Assembly (NCBI GenBank): GCA_001914695.1
Contig: MNCZ01000086.1
Location: 1 to 64,000 of the forward strand
Source of the DNA: Gammaproteobacteria bacterium 13_2_20CM_66_19
Lineage (GTDB): Bacteria; Pseudomonadota; Gammaproteobacteria; Steroidobacterales; Steroidobacteraceae
Direction of reading: 5' to 3'
DNA: 64,000 nucleotides
Both the position numbers and the translations under genes were made by a program. The notes under the pieces were generated by a model that saw only the letters and a list, made by a program, of their open reading frames with translations, had not been told where the DNA came from and did not search any database. Positions 24,204-34,530 of this stretch are shown here, in pieces; position 1 is the stretch's first letter; each line of letters opens with the position of its first letter.

Positions 24204-24986
24204 GTGGCAACCGAGTCCCAGGAACACTCACGCCCCCGAGCTAAGGGCATCTACCTGCTGCCCAACCTCCTGACCACCGGGTGTCTGTTCTCGGGCTTCT
24301 ACGCGGTCGTGGCGGCCATCGACAAGCACTTCGATCACGCCGGCCTGGCGGTATTTGTCGCGATGATCTTCGACACGCTCGACGGGCGCATCGCGCGTCT
24401 GACACGCACCGAGAGCTTCTTCGGCAAGGAGTACGACAGTCTCGCGGACATGGTGGCCTTCGGTCTCGCGCCTGCCATCGTCGCCTACCAGTGGGGCGTG
24501 GTGCGCATCGCGGAGTACGGCCACCTCTGGAAACAGTTCGGCTGGCTCGCCTGCTTCTTCTACGCCGTGGCCGCGGCGCTGCGCCTCGCGCGCTTCAACG
24601 CGCGCGCCGCCACCGCCGACAAGCGCTACTTCGAGGGGCTGCCGAGCCCGTCCGCGGCGGCGATAGTGGCGGCCTTCGTCTGGTACTTCAGCGCCTGGCA
24701 CGAGCCGAGACTCATCGGGCTGATCGCCGCCTTCGTCGTGACCGCGAGCGCCGGGGGGCTGATGGTGAGCCGCTTCGGTTATCCGAGCTTCAAGCAGTTC
24801 GATCTCGACCGGCGGATCAAATTCGTCTACATGCTGCTGGTGCCGCTGTTCTTCGTGCTGATCGCGATCGATCCGCCCACCATGCTGCTCTCGACGTTCG
24901 GCACTTACGCTCTGTCGGCGCCGCTCCTGTGGGTCGGGCGCCGCCTGCGGCGCGCGGTGCGCGGCGCGCCGGCGGCAGGCGCGTAG
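24204..24986 (+). CDS. pssA: CDP-diacylglycerol--serine O-phosphatidyltransferase
   Basis: [59 protein letters not shown] start proposed. Confidence 0.94.
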   Translation: MATESQEHSRPRAKGIYLLPNLLTTGCLFSGFYAVVAAIDKHFDHAGLAVFVAMIFDTLDGRIARLTRTESFFGKEYDSLADMVAFGLAPAIVAYQWGVVRIAEYGHLWKQFGWLACFFYAVAAALRLARFNARAATADKRYFEGLPSPSAAAIVAAFVWYFSAWHEPRLIGLIAAFVVTASAGGLMVSRFGYPSFKQFDLDRRIKFVYMLLVPLFFVLIAIDPPTMLLSTFGTYALSAPLLWVGRRLRRAVRGAPAAGA

Positions 24987-24994
24987 GGGGACGC

Positions 24995-25711
24995 ATGCCG
25001 GGGGAGCGCCGCTTGGAGTACCTGCGGGCGATCGGCATCGACCTGTGGGTGAGACGCGGCCGGGGCGCGGTCGAGGCTCCGCCGACGGGGGACATGGCAG
25101 CGCCGGCGGCGGAGATTGAGGCGCGCTGGGACGCGCTGCGCGCCGCGGTGCTCGAGTGCACCCGCTGCCCGCTGCACGCTACGCGCACCCAGGGGGTGCT
25201 CGGCGTGGGACCGAAGCGCGCCGACTGGCTGGTGATCGGCGAGGCGCCCGGGGCCGAAGAAGATCGCCGCGGCGAGCCCTTCGTCGGCGCCGCCGGGCAG
25301 CTGCTCGATGCCATGCTGCGAGCCATCGGGCTCGACCGCCGGACCAACGTCTACATCGCCAACGTGCTCAAGAGCCGGCCTCCGGGTAACCGCGACCCGA
25401 AACCCGAGGAGGTGGCGGCGTGCCTCCCGTACCTGGTGGAGCAGATCGCGCTGCTGCAGCCTAAGATCATGCTCGCGGTCGGGCGGATCGCCGCGCAGAA
25501 CCTGCTGGGCACCGACGTGCCGCTCGGGAGGCTGCGCGGGCGGGTGCATCGCTTCGGCGAGCTGAACACTCCACTCGTGGTGACGTATCATCCCGCCTAC
25601 CTGTTGCGTACGCCGGGCGACAAGCGCAAGGCATGGGAAGACCTGAAGTTCGCGCGCAGCGTGTACCAGCAACTGACGCAAGGCACTGCGACCGATGGCA
25701 ACCGCTCCTGA
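24995..25711 (+). CDS. Uracil-DNA glycosylase (family 4, Fe-S type)
   Basis: LGVGPKRADWLVIGEAPGAEEDRRGEPFVGAAGQLLDAML, NVLKSRPPGNRDPKPEE, VTYHPAYLLRTPGDKRKAWEDL; CTRC N-terminal Cys. Confidence 0.94.
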   Translation: MPGERRLEYLRAIGIDLWVRRGRGAVEAPPTGDMAAPAAEIEARWDALRAAVLECTRCPLHATRTQGVLGVGPKRADWLVIGEAPGAEEDRRGEPFVGAAGQLLDAMLRAIGLDRRTNVYIANVLKSRPPGNRDPKPEEVAACLPYLVEQIALLQPKIMLAVGRIAAQNLLGTDVPLGRLRGRVHRFGELNTPLVVTYHPAYLLRTPGDKRKAWEDLKFARSVYQQLTQGTATDGNRS

Positions 25712-26195
25712 GCTGCTCAAGGCCTCGCCCGAGGTCGTGATCCGCCCGATGCGGGCCGGCGACGTCGCGGACGTGGTGGCCATCGAGCGCGCCTCGTACC
25801 AGTTCCCCTGGAGCGAGGGGATCTTCCGCGACTGCCTGCGGGTGGGGTATGTCTGCCGCGTGCTGACGGTCGCCCGGCAGGTGATCGCCTACGGGGTCAT
25901 GAGCATCGGAGCGGGCGAGGCGCACATCCTGAATCTCTGCGTGAGCGAGGCGTATCGCTGCCGGGGCGTCGGCAAGCGCCTGCTCCGCTCCCTGATCGAG
26001 CGCGCGACCGCCGCCGGCATGGCCGAGGCCTTTCTCGAGGTGCGGCCCTCGAACACCGCGGCGATCCGGCTCTATCTCTCGATGGGCTTCGGGCAGGCCG
26101 GCACCCGGCGCGGCTACTACCAGGCGCTCAGCGGCCGCGAGGATGCGGCCGTGCTCAAGCTCGCCCTGCGCCCCTTCCAGGCCCCTTCGGCCTGA
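25695..26195 (+). CDS. rimI: Ribosomal protein S18-alanine N-acetyltransferase
   Basis: GNAT fold, ERASYQFPWSEGIFRDCL, HILNLCVSEAYRCRGVGKRLL, FLEVRPSNTAAIRLYLSMGF. Confidence 0.92.
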   Translation: MATAPELLKASPEVVIRPMRAGDVADVVAIERASYQFPWSEGIFRDCLRVGYVCRVLTVARQVIAYGVMSIGAGEAHILNLCVSEAYRCRGVGKRLLRSLIERATAAGMAEAFLEVRPSNTAAIRLYLSMGFGQAGTRRGYYQALSGREDAAVLKLALRPFQAPSA

Positions 26196-26208
26196 AGTCC
26201 CCTGACCC

Positions 26209-27798
26209 ATGAGCGGCCTGGCTGCCGAAATCGGCCGGCGACGGACCTTCGCGATCATCTCGCACCCAGACGCCGGCAAGACCACCCTCACCGAGAAGCT
26301 GCTGCTGTTCGGCGGCGCCATCCAGATGGCTGGCGCCGTCAAGGGCCGCAAGGCCGCGCGCCACGCGACCTCCGACTGGATGCGCCTCGAGCAGCAGCGG
26401 GGTATCTCCGTCACCTCCTCGGTGATGCAGTTTCCGTACCGCGAATGCATCGTGAACCTGCTCGACACCCCGGGCCACGAGGACTTCTCCGAGGACACGT
26501 ACCGCACGCTGACCGCGGTCGACTCGGCCCTCATGGTCATCGACTGCGCCAAGGGCGTCGAGGAGCGCACCATCAAGCTGATGGAGGTCTGCCGCTTGCG
26601 CGACACGCCGATCATGACCTTCATCAACAAGCTCGATCGGGACGGTCGCCCGCCCATCGAACTGCTGGACGAGATCGAGAGCGTGCTCCGGATCCACACC
26701 GCGCCCGTCACCTGGCCGATCGGCATGGGGCGTGAGCTGCACGGCATTTATCATCTTCTCGAGGATCGCTTCTACGTGTATGCCGCGGGCGTTCGCGGCC
26801 GGGTGGGAGAGAACCGCACCATCGATGCGCTCGAGAGCGAGGCGGCGCTGGAGTTCCTCGGCGATCGTGCCGCCGCGTTCCGCGAGGAGGTGGAGCTGGT
26901 GAGGGGAGCCACCCAGCGCTTCGACCCGCAGGCGTACCTCGCCGGGCGCCAGACGCCCGTGTTCTTCGGCTCGGCCATCAACAATTTCGGCGTCGAGGAG
27001 CTGCTCGCGGCTTTCACCGCGCACGCCCCGGGGCCGCTGTCGCGCACGGCGCGCGAGCGCACAGTAATGCCCCCCGAGGCGCAGCTCGCGGGCTTCGTCT
27101 TCAAGATCCAGGCGAACATGGACCCCGGCCACCGCGACCGCATCGCGTTCCTGCGGCTGTGCGCCGGCAAGTACGAACGGGGCATGCGGCTCTTTCACGT
27201 GCGCCTCGACAAGGAGGTGCGCGTCGCCGATGCGCTCACCTTCATGGCGGCCGAGCGCGCGCACGCCGAGGAGGCCTACGCGGGCGACATCATCGGCCTG
27301 CACAACCACGGCACGATCAACATCGGCGACACCTTCACCGAGGGCGAGCGGCTGGTATTCACCGGCGTCCCGAACTTCGCGCCCGAGATATTCCGCCGCG
27401 CGCGGCTCGTGGAGCCTCTCAAGATGAAGGCGCTGCAGAAGGGGCTGTCGCAGCTGTGCGAGGAGGGGGCGACGCAGCTCTTCAGGCCGCTGCGCAGCAA
27501 TGAGCTGATCCTCGGCGCCGTCGGCCCGCTGCAGTTCGAGGTCGTGGCGTTCCGGCTCGAGGACGAGTACGGGGTGCAGTGCGTCTTCGACCCGGTCGCC
27601 ATCCACACTGCGCGCTGGGTCGAGAGCACGGATGCGCGGCGCCTCGCGGAGTTCCGCGCCCGCGCGGAGCAGCACCTGGCGCTCGATCACAGCGGCGCCC
27701 TGGTGTATCTCGCCCCCTCGCGCGTGAATCTCGAGCTCACCGTCGAGCGCTTCCCCGACATCCGCTTCCACGAGACGCGCGAGCACGCCTCGGGCTGA
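26209..27798 (+). CDS. prfC: Peptide chain release factor 3
   Basis: [76 protein letters not shown]. Confidence 0.98.
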   Translation: MSGLAAEIGRRRTFAIISHPDAGKTTLTEKLLLFGGAIQMAGAVKGRKAARHATSDWMRLEQQRGISVTSSVMQFPYRECIVNLLDTPGHEDFSEDTYRTLTAVDSALMVIDCAKGVEERTIKLMEVCRLRDTPIMTFINKLDRDGRPPIELLDEIESVLRIHTAPVTWPIGMGRELHGIYHLLEDRFYVYAAGVRGRVGENRTIDALESEAALEFLGDRAAAFREEVELVRGATQRFDPQAYLAGRQTPVFFGSAINNFGVEELLAAFTAHAPGPLSRTARERTVMPPEAQLAGFVFKIQANMDPGHRDRIAFLRLCAGKYERGMRLFHVRLDKEVRVADALTFMAAERAHAEEAYAGDIIGLHNHGTINIGDTFTEGERLVFTGVPNFAPEIFRRARLVEPLKMKALQKGLSQLCEEGATQLFRPLRSNELILGAVGPLQFEVVAFRLEDEYGVQCVFDPVAIHTARWVESTDARRLAEFRARAEQHLALDHSGALVYLAPSRVNLELTVERFPDIRFHETREHASG

Positions 27799-27884
27799 GG
27801 CCGCCGGTTCGGGGGATGGCGCTGGCAGCCGATTTGTGCGACATAGGCGCGCACCGCACACGCCGCATCGAAACGGGCCGACCC

Positions 27885-29870
27885 ATGAACGACGTCACCC
27901 CAGCACCCGCCCTCACCCAGCGCGAGGTGCTGCTGCACGCGCTCTACGAGGCCTCGGAGCTCGAGCACAACCTCATGTGCACCTACCTGTACGCCGCGGC
28001 TAGCCTGAAGGACGGGGAACGGGAGGGGCTTCGCGCAGAGGAGGCCGCGGCCGTGCGCCGCTGGCGCCAGGTGCTGATGGGCGTGGCGATCGAGGAGATG
28101 GGCCACCTCGCGGCGGTGTGGAACATCACCTCGGCGCTCGGTGGCGCGCCGCGCATCGGGCGGTCGAATTTCCCGCTCGATCCGGGGCTGCTGCCCGCGA
28201 GCGTGGTGGTCAAGCTCGCCCCGTTCAACGCCGACACGCTGCAGCACTTCGTGTTCCTCGAGCGGCCGCGCGGCTCCACCGAGCAAGACGGCGCGGGCTT
28301 CGCGTACGAGCGTAACTACGTTCGCGGCGGCACCGGGGGGGCGCGCCTCACTCCGATGGGCGTCAACTACGACACCGTTGGCGACTTCTATGAGGCCCTC
28401 GGGGAGGGGCTGCGCGCCCTGGTAGCGCACTGCGGCGAGGCGAACGCTTTCGACGGCGATCGGGCGTTGCAGCTCTCGCCGGAGGAAGTGAATCTGCCCG
28501 GTGCCCGGCAGGTCGTGTGCCTGAAGACCGCGCTCGCCGCGTTCGCGGCGATCGTCGAGCAGGGCGAGGGCGCACCGCGCGACTCGATCGGCTCGCACTA
28601 CCAGAAATTCCTGGGAATCCGCGCCGAGTTGCAGGCGCTGACCGAGCGCAACCCGGCGTTCGCGCCCGCGTTCCCCGCCGCTACTAATCCAGTCCTGCGC
28701 CGTCCGCCGCGCCCCGAGGGGCGCGTATGGCTCGAGAACCCGGACGCGGTGGCCACCGTGGATCTCGCCAACGCCTGCTACGGGCTGATGCTGCGCCTGC
28801 TGGCCTACGCCTATGCGGTGCGCGGCCCGAGTGCGGAAAAATCCCTCGCCGTGGATCTGGCGATCGGCCTCATGCAGGCGGTCATGCCGCTCGCCGAGCG
28901 GGCGGCGCGGCTGCCGGCCGGGCCGTCCAACCCGCAGTGCAACGCCGGCGTCTCGTTCATCACGCTGCGGGACTCCGCGGCGCTGCCGCCCGGACCGGCC
29001 GCGCGGCGGGTGTTCGTCGAGCGCATCAAGCAGCTGGCCGAAGGAGCCGCACCGCTCGCCGCGGGCGGCGATGCGCGCGCCGTGGCGGCCGCGCGGCAGC
29101 TGGCCTCGCTCGCCGCAAGCGCCGGCAAGGGCTTCGATCTCACGCCCGCCGCGCCCGCCGCGGCGGCGGCGGCAGCCCCTCAGCCGGCCGCTGCACCGGC
29201 TACGCCGGCGGCTGCACCGGCCTCGACTGTCAGCGGCGGCGTGGAGACGGTGCAGGGAGAGTGGCTAGAGCTGCAGTTCGAAGCGAGGCGCTGCATCCAT
29301 TCGCGCTTCTGCGTCACCGGGGCGCCGCAGGTCTTTCTCGCCAACGTGAAGGGACCCTGGATCCACCCCGACGCCATGCCGGTCGAGCGGCTGGTCGAAG
29401 TGGCGCACGCCTGCCCCTCGGGTGCGATCCGCTATCGGCGCAAGGACGGGGCGCCCGAGGAGCCCGTGCCGCCGGTGAATCTAGCCGGCGTGCGCGAGGC
29501 CGGTCCGTACGCGTTCCGCGGCCAGCTCGAGATCGACGGTGCGCCGGCGGGCTTTCGCGCCACGCTCTGCCGCTGCGGAGCGTCTACAACTAAACCCTTC
29601 TGCGACGGCTCGCATCGCGAGATCGGCTTCACGGCGACCGGTGAGCCGCCGAGCGGCAAGACCGACATGCTGCCCACGCGCGACGGGGTGCTGGCGATCG
29701 ATCCGCAGCCGAACGGGCCGCTGCGAGTGCGCGGCAACCTCGAGATCATGAGCGGCACGGGACGCGTGGTGGCGCGGGTAACGTCGGCGTACCTGTGCCG
29801 CTGCGGCGGCAGCGCCAACAAGCCCTTCTGCGACGGCACGCACTCGAAGATCGGCTTCAAGTCGACCTGA
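27885..29870 (+). CDS. Multi-domain iron protein: VioB/RebD-type ferritin-like domain + Fer4_19 domain + two CDGSH iron-sulfur domains
   Basis: N-terminal EASELEHNLMCTYLYAAASLKD...GVAIEEMGHLAAVWNI; RCIHSRFCVTGAPQVF...PWIHPDAM...CPSGAI; CDGSH motifs LCRCGASTTKPFCDGSH and LCRCGGSANKPFCDGTH. Confidence 0.9.
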   Translation: MNDVTPAPALTQREVLLHALYEASELEHNLMCTYLYAAASLKDGEREGLRAEEAAAVRRWRQVLMGVAIEEMGHLAAVWNITSALGGAPRIGRSNFPLDPGLLPASVVVKLAPFNADTLQHFVFLERPRGSTEQDGAGFAYERNYVRGGTGGARLTPMGVNYDTVGDFYEALGEGLRALVAHCGEANAFDGDRALQLSPEEVNLPGARQVVCLKTALAAFAAIVEQGEGAPRDSIGSHYQKFLGIRAELQALTERNPAFAPAFPAATNPVLRRPPRPEGRVWLENPDAVATVDLANACYGLMLRLLAYAYAVRGPSAEKSLAVDLAIGLMQAVMPLAERAARLPAGPSNPQCNAGVSFITLRDSAALPPGPAARRVFVERIKQLAEGAAPLAAGGDARAVAAARQLASLAASAGKGFDLTPAAPAAAAAAAPQPAAAPATPAAAPASTVSGGVETVQGEWLELQFEARRCIHSRFCVTGAPQVFLANVKGPWIHPDAMPVERLVEVAHACPSGAIRYRRKDGAPEEPVPPVNLAGVREAGPYAFRGQLEIDGAPAGFRATLCRCGASTTKPFCDGSHREIGFTATGEPPSGKTDMLPTRDGVLAIDPQPNGPLRVRGNLEIMSGTGRVVARVTSAYLCRCGGSANKPFCDGTHSKIGFKST

Positions 29871-30004
29871 GAGATTTGACAACCTAATCCAACGGCTTCA
29901 CCGCGCTCATCAGATCCCGGAGGGCTACCGCCGCGCGTACCGGGAAAAGTCGGTTTCAGAAACTGAAATTTCACGGTATGGGCATCGGCTGACCGCGGCG
30001 GCGC

Positions 30005-30448
30005 TCAGTTCTCGCCCGAAGACTTCCAGAAGATGGTCTTGCGGGTGGGAGGGATCACCTGGTTCACGTTCTGCCCACTCAAGCCGTTGCTCGCACCACC
30101 CGAGAGCTGCGCAGCACCGATGACTACGGTATCCACCTGGCCATTGACCGGTACCGTCGCGATCACCGGCGATGGTGGCAGGCCGCCGCCGGCGAACTGG
30201 CTGTCGCGCAGCCCGCCGCATGCGGCGCCGCTGGCGCTGATGCCGCCGGAGGCGTTGAGCAGGTTGACCCAGTAGCCGTAGGCGGCGCCCAGAGTCGTGC
30301 TGCAGGTGCCCACCGTCTGTGGCACCGGCCGGTTGGTGCTGAAGGCCGCCATGCCCGCGACTATGATGGCAGAGGTGACTGTCTGCTCGCCCAAGCCGTT
30401 CGCGCTCAGGTTCATGAACCAGCCACTCATGTTCGACGTCGGCAGCAC
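30005..30448 (-). pseudogene. C-terminal fragment of a PilY1-like type IV pilus biogenesis protein
   Basis: LPTSNMSGWFMNLSANGLGEQTVTSAIIVAGMAAFSTNRPVP...STTLGAAYGYWVNLLNASG...FAGGGLPPSPVIATVPVNG resembles the PilY1 beta-propeller C-terminus; only ~147 aa remain. Confidence 0.65.
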
Positions 30449-30590
30449 GGCGACGGTGCTGCAGCTGTCTTGTGTTAGGAGTTCGAGTTGGATTCTGTGA
30501 AACCGGGCGGCCGGAATGTGACGAGTTCCCGGCTTCCGAGGCGACTTCGCGCGCGCTCGGCCCGGGCGGCGCCGTGACGCCGTTCCGGTA

Positions 30591-32588
30591 TCAGCGCGAT
30601 ATGTTCACTGGCGCGGCCGCGGGCAGTGACAGGCGCGCTACCGCGCGGCGGAACTCTTCGATGCTCTCTTCACGCGCGCCGGCGTCGGCGCGTCCGTAGC
30701 GCAAGTGCGCGTAGCGCTCGAGCAGCTCGCGCACGGGCAGCGCGAGATCCGGGCGGCGCGCGCGCACCGTCTCCGCATAGCTCAACGGTCCCTGGTGCAG
30801 GGCGCGCGCTGGCGCGATGCGTGCGAGCTTGCGGCAGAGGCGCACATAGGCCCGCGACAGGGCATCGGGAGGGGCGGGGTGCGCGGCGCGGCCGATGTGC
30901 CAGGCGATGATCGCGAGCCAGAGGGTGAGCGCCAGCATGAAGGCCCAGCCGAGGTAGCGCACGTCGGGGGAGCGGACGCCTAGGCGCCCGAGCAGGTCGA
31001 GCTGCGCCGGATAATCGAACCTCACGACGTGGTCGCTCCACCAGGCGTTCGCCGCGTCCCACTGCTGCAGCAGGCGCGTCAGCCACTCGGAGCTGCGCAG
31101 CAGCCGCTCGCGGGTGGTGAGCGCATCGGGCAGGAGGTCGAGCAACCCGCGGCGCAGCCGCTCGGGCGCGACCACCGCGGTCGGGTCGATGCGGGCCCAG
31201 CCGCGCCCCTCGAGCCACACCTCCGCCCACGCGTGAGCGTCCGACTGGCGCACCACGAAGTAGCCGCCGACCGGATTCCACTCCCCGCCGAGATACCCCG
31301 TGACCACGTGCGCCGGGATGCCCGCGCCGCGCATCAGCGTGACGAAGGCGGACGCGTAGTGACCGCAGAAGCCGGTGCGCGTGTTGAAGAGGAAGTCGTC
31401 GATGGCGTCCGCGCCGAGCGGCTCGGGCGTCAGCGAGTATACGAAGCCGCCGCGGTGCAGGTATTCCAGGGTCGCGGTCACGAACTCGGCATCGGAGCCG
31501 GCGCGCTGCCTGAGCGTCTGCGCGAGAGCGAGCGCGGCGGGGTTGTCGCGCGAGCGGGCGGTGTCCTCGCGGCGGCTGGAGGCCGAGAGCGGCTCGAGCG
31601 AGCGCGTGCGCAGGTACGACACCGCATCGAAGCTGACCGGCTCGCTGACGGGCTCCGCGGCCACGAGCTGATTGTCGTACGTCAGGCTCACGTTGCTCGC
31701 GGGGGACTGCGCGGGCGTGTCGAGGGCGAGCCACCAGCGCTGGTGCGTGGGCTCGAGCGCCACGCGGTAGCGGTAGGGCCTCCCGAGGTATTGCAGACGC
31801 TCGCGCGGGTGGAAGGCGCCGGAGCTCCGCCGCCACGTGTGGCCATCGAAGTCGTGCAGTACCGGGCCGCGCCAGTAGCGCTCCTCGGGCGCCGGGGCGG
31901 CGGAGACGAACTGCACGCGGAAGGCGGGCTCGTAGTCCGCCACCAGCTTCACGATGCTGCCCGGACTCATGGTGTCGGAGAGCCCGGTCGTCGCCTCGGC
32001 GCCGCGCGGGATGGCCCAGAACGCGCCCGGCAGGCGCGGGAAGAAGAGGAACAGCAGCACGGCGAGCGGCATAGCGATGAGCAGCGCCCCGCCCGCAAGC
32101 CGCAGCGCCGCCCGCACCTCGAGACCCTCGGACGCGATGACGGCGAGCGCGCTGCAGGCGAGCCACGCCTCGAGCGCATAGAGCGGAGCGCGCGCGAGGC
32201 TCTGGCGGTCGAGACACGCGGCGAGCAACAGCGACAGCCCCGTTCCCACCATGACGAACTGATCGCGCCTGGCGCGCGTCTCGAGCAGCTTCAGTCCCGA
32301 CATCACCATGAGGAGCGCGGTGCCGGCGGCGAGGCCGTTGACGGTGTGAAACTCGAGCAGCACGACTGCCACCAGCGCGAGGGCGAGCAGCGCGCGCGCC
32401 ACCGTCCCGGGCAGCCTCAGCCCGGCGCGCTCGCTCGCCAGGCGCCAGGCGATGAGGAAGAGCGCCACCGCGCTCGCCCAGGGCGGCACGCGGTCGACGT
32501 TCAGCAGCACCCCGCCCGCGAAGGCCGCGCACGCCCACGCGAGCGGCGGGAGCCTCCGGTCGACCTCAGACGGGGCGGCTGCCGGCAT
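30591..32588 (-). CDS. TgpA-like membrane transglutaminase (DUF3488 + transglutaminase-like domain)
   Basis: Multiple TM helices, NTRTGFCGHYASAFVTLMRGAGIPAHVVTGYLGGEWNPVGGYFVVRQSDAHAWAEVWLEGRGWARIDPTA. Confidence 0.93.
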   Translation of the reverse strand: MPAAAPSEVDRRLPPLAWACAAFAGGVLLNVDRVPPWASAVALFLIAWRLASERAGLRLPGTVARALLALALVAVVLLEFHTVNGLAAGTALLMVMSGLKLLETRARRDQFVMVGTGLSLLLAACLDRQSLARAPLYALEAWLACSALAVIASEGLEVRAALRLAGGALLIAMPLAVLLFLFFPRLPGAFWAIPRGAEATTGLSDTMSPGSIVKLVADYEPAFRVQFVSAAPAPEERYWRGPVLHDFDGHTWRRSSGAFHPRERLQYLGRPYRYRVALEPTHQRWWLALDTPAQSPASNVSLTYDNQLVAAEPVSEPVSFDAVSYLRTRSLEPLSASSRREDTARSRDNPAALALAQTLRQRAGSDAEFVTATLEYLHRGGFVYSLTPEPLGADAIDDFLFNTRTGFCGHYASAFVTLMRGAGIPAHVVTGYLGGEWNPVGGYFVVRQSDAHAWAEVWLEGRGWARIDPTAVVAPERLRRGLLDLLPDALTTRERLLRSSEWLTRLLQQWDAANAWWSDHVVRFDYPAQLDLLGRLGVRSPDVRYLGWAFMLALTLWLAIIAWHIGRAAHPAPPDALSRAYVRLCRKLARIAPARALHQGPLSYAETVRARRPDLALPVRELLERYAHLRYGRADAGAREESIEEFRRAVARLSLPAAAPVNISR

Positions 32589-33567
32589 GGCCTTCGGTCC
32601 CAAACAGCGCGAGCGCGGCGAGGCAGCGATGGCGGTGCTCGGGACCGCGATCCGGCGGCAGCCACACCCCGGGAAGCGCGAGCCCGTAGCGCTCGCCGTG
32701 AGCTTCGGCGTCGACCACCCAGCGCGCGAGCTGCGAGAGCCGCACCTCGACGTCGGGGTCGGTGAGTCGCCCGAAGTCGAACACCCGCAGCTCCGAGCCC
32801 GCAGGGCTGTACTCCTTGACGAGCAGCGGCGCTTCGCGCGCGTAGGCCTTCCAGTCCACCTGACGCGGCGAGTCGCCATCGCGAAACGGCCGCAGCCCCT
32901 GCCACTCGTCCGCTTCCGAGCCGCCGCGCGAGCGCGCCCCGGGCCTCGCGGCGCTTTCGGCCGGCATGGGGAGTGATCCCGCGGGGCGCGGATAGACCAG
33001 CATCTCGACGGGCACGTGGAGCCACGTCCAGGCGCGGAACAGCCCGAAGGGGTGCGCGGTGGCAAGCCGCAGCCGCTCGATGCGCACGATGCCGCGCCTC
33101 AGCGCCGGCAGCGGCAGCTCGAGCCGCCGCGGCTCGGGGGAGGTGAGGTCCGCGGCGACCGCCGGCGACTCCGGGAGAGCCGCCTCCACACCGTAGCGCG
33201 CGAGCCCCGCCGGGTTGGCGAGCGTCACGTGGACGGCGCCGCGCGCGCGGGCGAACACGGCGGGCGCGCTCACCGTCAGCACGGCGATGCCGAGGAGGTT
33301 GCGGTGGCACTGCTGCATGGCGACCAACGCAAACGCTCCGAGCAGGAACGTGAGGAACAGCGCGAGGCTGTTGCCGTAGTTGAGTCCGGCGATCAGCATG
33401 AGGAAGAGCAGCGCCGCGAACGCCACACCCGTCCCGGTCGGAAGGATGTAGAGGCGGCGCCGCTCGAGAGCGACCGGCAGCAGATCCACGCCCTGGCGAC
33501 GGCGCATCCAGGCCGCCGCGCTCTCGCGCGCCAGCGCCAGCACCGGGGCGACGGGGTTCCAGCGCAT
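32566..33567 (-). CDS. DUF58 domain-containing protein
   Basis: Two N-terminal TM segments; GLRPFRDGDSPRQVDWKAYAREAPLLVKEYSP; between MoxR and TgpA. Confidence 0.9.
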   Translation of the reverse strand: MRWNPVAPVLALARESAAAWMRRRQGVDLLPVALERRRLYILPTGTGVAFAALLFLMLIAGLNYGNSLALFLTFLLGAFALVAMQQCHRNLLGIAVLTVSAPAVFARARGAVHVTLANPAGLARYGVEAALPESPAVAADLTSPEPRRLELPLPALRRGIVRIERLRLATAHPFGLFRAWTWLHVPVEMLVYPRPAGSLPMPAESAARPGARSRGGSEADEWQGLRPFRDGDSPRQVDWKAYAREAPLLVKEYSPAGSELRVFDFGRLTDPDVEVRLSQLARWVVDAEAHGERYGLALPGVWLPPDRGPEHRHRCLAALALFGTEGHAGSRPV

Positions 33568-33576
33568 CGCGCCCGT

Positions 33577-34530
33577 CTAAGTCGGCACGGGCACGGCGCG
33601 GATGACCTCGCGCGCGACCTCGTCGCCGTCGCCGCCGCCGGCCGGATCGCGCCGCTCGAGTCGGTGCGCAACCACCGCCGGCAGCACGGCCTGCAGGTCC
33701 TCGGGCAGCGCCGCCGGGCGCGCCGCGAGGTACGCCCACGCCTGCGCCGCGCGCAACAGGCCCTGACCGGCGCGCGGCGAGAGCCCGAGCTTCAGATCCG
33801 AGCGCTCGCGCGTGCGCGCGATCAGCGCCTGCGCGTAGTCGAGGAGCGGCTCGGCGACGTGAACGCCGCGCACGGCGCGCTGCACCCTGAGCACCGCCGC
33901 CGCGGACAGCGCCGGCGCGACGTGCGAGAGGAGCTCGCGCCGCTCTCCGCCGCGCAGCAGCTCCCGCTCGTGCGCGCTGTCGGGATAGCCGAGCGTCACC
34001 CGCATGAGAAAGCGGTCGAGCTGCGATTCGGGCAGGGCGAAGGTGCCGAGCTGCTCGTGGGGGTTCTGGGTGGCGACCACGAAGAAGGGCTCCGGCAAGG
34101 GGTAGGTGGTGCCGTCGGCGCTCACCTGGCGCTCCTCCATCGCCTCGAGCAGCGCGCTCTGGGTGCGGGGGCTGGCGCGGTTCACTTCGTCCGCGAGGAG
34201 CAACTGCGTGAAGACCGGGCCCTGGCGGAAGTTGAAGCGCTGGCTCGCGCGATCGAATATCGAGACGCCGATGATGTCCGCCGGCAGCAGGTCGCTCGTG
34301 AACTGCACGCGCTGCCAGAGGAGTCCCAACACGTGGGCGAGCGCGTGGGCGAGCGTCGTCTTGCCCACGCCCGGCACGTCCTCGATCAGGAGGTGCCCGC
34401 GTGCGAGCAGGCACGCGAGGCACAGGCGGATCTGGGCCGGCTTGCCGAGGATGACGGTCTCGAGCGTCTCGAGCGCGCGAGCGAGCGTCGCGGCATCCGC
34501 ATCGGCTTCATGGGCGCCGACGGCGTTCAT
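33577..34530 (-). CDS. MoxR-family AAA+ ATPase
   Basis: [95 protein letters not shown]. Confidence 0.95.
   Translation of the reverse strand: MNAVGAHEADADAATLARALETLETVILGKPAQIRLCLACLLARGHLLIEDVPGVGKTTLAHALAHVLGLLWQRVQFTSDLLPADIIGVSIFDRASQRFNFRQGPVFTQLLLADEVNRASPRTQSALLEAMEERQVSADGTTYPLPEPFFVVATQNPHEQLGTFALPESQLDRFLMRVTLGYPDSAHERELLRGGERRELLSHVAPALSAAAVLRVQRAVRGVHVAEPLLDYAQALIARTRERSDLKLGLSPRAGQGLLRAAQAWAYLAARPAALPEDLQAVLPAVVAHRLERRDPAGGGDGDEVAREVIRAVPVPT

Noticed and set aside
24281-24994. N-terminal extension of the uracil-DNA glycosylase ORF
   Set aside because: Overlaps pssA in a different frame; Arg-rich low-complexity translation; true ATG at 24995.
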